NCBI GenBank assembly: GCA_030633365.1
Contig: DAOVSY010000163.1
Location: forward strand, 1 to 6,774
DNA: 6,774 nt
Source of the DNA: Spirochaetaceae bacterium
GTDB lineage: Bacteria > Spirochaetota > Spirochaetia > B11-G9
Reading direction: 5' to 3'
The position numbers and the translations under genes were made by a program. This document shows, in pieces, positions 5,985-6,774 of the stretch. The notes below the pieces were generated by a model. It saw nothing but the letters and a program-made list of their open reading frames with translations, searched no databases and had not been told where the DNA came from. How positions within the stretch are numbered: position 1 is the stretch's first letter; every line of letters starts with the position of its first letter.

Positions 5985-6774
5985 ATTCTGGAAAAACAAC
6001 CGGTTATTGAGATGCGGGGTGTTACTAAACGTTTTGTTGATGTAATAGCCAATGATAAAGTTGATCTAAAGCTTTTTTCCAACGAAGTTGTAGCACTTCT
6101 TGGTGAAAATGGAGCTGGCAAAACAACATTAATGAATGTTCTGTTTGGATATTATAATCTGGATGGTGGTGAAATGCTGATAAATGGAGAAAGTGTTACT
6201 TTCAATTCTCCCAAAGATGCAATAAATCATGGAATTGCTATGATTCATCAGCACTTTACTCTTGTTCAGACTCAATCAGTTCTTGAAAATGTAATGATAG
6301 GAATGGAGGGGAGTTTTTTTCTTAATTATAAAAAAGCTAAAGATAAACTTCTGGCAATAGAAAAAGAGTTTGGATTTCAGCTTGATCCTGATGCCATTGT
6401 ATGGACTCTTTCCATTGGTGAACAGCAGAAACTGGAAATTTTGAAAGCACTATATAGAGGTGCCAATATTTTGATAATGGATGAACCTACAGCAGTTCTT
6501 GCACCCACAGAAACAATTGAACTTTTTGAGACTTTACGTAATCTTGTTAAAAGTGGACATTCCATAATTTTTATCTCTCATCATTTACAGGAAGTAATGG
6601 ATATTTGTGACAGAGTTGTTGTCCTTCGTACTGGTAAGAGAGTAGCAGAAGCAAAAGTATCTGAAACCACTATTCCGGAACTTGCCAGCCTTATGGTTGG
6701 ACGGGAATTGCTTGAAAGATTGGACAAAGGTAAATCTAAAACAGGTGAAACTATACTGGAAGCAAAGAATTTGA
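5985..6774 (+). CDS. ABC transporter ATPase, sugar/nucleoside (BMP) type, first domain, cut by window end
   Basis: This is the cytoplasmic ATP-hydrolysing subunit that should power the BMP importer. Numbered from 5985, it has Walker A GENGAGKT (40-47), the Q-loop HQH around Q89, the signature LSIGEQQ (142-148, in place of LSGGQ), Walker B ILIMDEP with D166 and E167, and the H-loop SHH (H199). LSIGEQQK followed by EILKALYRGA is characteristic of the tandem-domain ATPases of sugar and nucleoside importers (RbsA, YufO/NupO type). The final residues ETILEAKNL look like the opening of a second ATPase domain, so a protein of about 500 residues is expected, with roughly half outside the window. The frame is open to the edge. 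The start is uncertain: ATT at 5985 or CTG at 5988 fit the ribosome binding site, GTG at 5973 overlaps that site, and ATG at 6012 would leave out the VIEM strand usual at the N-terminus. Confidence 0.93.
   Translation, partial: MLEKQPVIEMRGVTKRFVDVIANDKVDLKLFSNEVVALLGENGAGKTTLMNVLFGYYNLDGGEMLINGESVTFNSPKDAINHGIAMIHQHFTLVQTQSVLENVMIGMEGSFFLNYKKAKDKLLAIEKEFGFQLDPDAIVWTLSIGEQQKLEILKALYRGANILIMDEPTAVLAPTETIELFETLRNLVKSGHSIIFISHHLQEVMDICDRVVVLRTGKRVAEAKVSETTIPELASLMVGRELLERLDKGKSKTGETILEAKNL

Noticed and set aside
5915..6121. Minus-strand open frame across the terminator and ATPase start
   Set aside because: It overlaps a clear terminator and the conserved ATPase N-terminus on the other strand; no ribosome binding site was seen.

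Overview
The window is AT-rich, tightly packed bacterial DNA. The best guess for the host is a spirochaete (Spirochaetales or a relative). This rests on the style of the secreted-protein leaders (a short MKK-type leader ending AFA followed by a GG-D/E-rich mature start), the BMP/PnrA-type nucleoside or nucleobase transporter, and a chemoreceptor outside any che cluster. This is inference; no rRNA or other phylogenetic marker is present.

Layout. Bases 1-291 hold a perfect 92-bp inverted repeat (1-92 against 200-291). It replaces the 5' part of a Nudix hydrolase gene (93-407, plus strand), of which only the Nudix box and the C-terminal part survive. The left arm is most simply read as a fold-back chimera at a sequence end. 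A 77-residue one-pass membrane protein (643-410, minus strand) converges on the Nudix gene and is divergent from a 586-residue methyl-accepting chemotaxis receptor (780-2540). Three bases after the receptor lies the stop of a convergent 557-residue secreted protein of unknown function (4217-2544, minus strand). A 200-bp divergent intergenic region (4218-4417) carries candidate promoters for both sides, a degenerate direct repeat and a pyrimidine tract complementary to the next gene's ribosome binding site.

From 4418 to the right edge is a co-directional cluster that looks like a nucleobase salvage operon: a fungal Fcy1-type cytosine deaminase (4418-4855), a BMP-family periplasmic substrate-binding protein (4920-5918), and the first ATPase domain of the matching ABC transporter (about 5985 to beyond 6774). 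A GC-rich palindrome separates deaminase and binding protein. A rho-independent terminator separates binding protein and ATPase and probably lowers ATPase expression relative to the binding protein. Permease genes would be expected just beyond the right edge.

The most notable points are the pairing of a yeast-type cytosine deaminase with a BMP nucleobase importer, the likely non-ATG start of the ATPase just after a terminator, the possible leader/ribosome-binding-site helix ahead of the deaminase, and the inverted-repeat junction at the left end. No clear case for an entirely new system was found.
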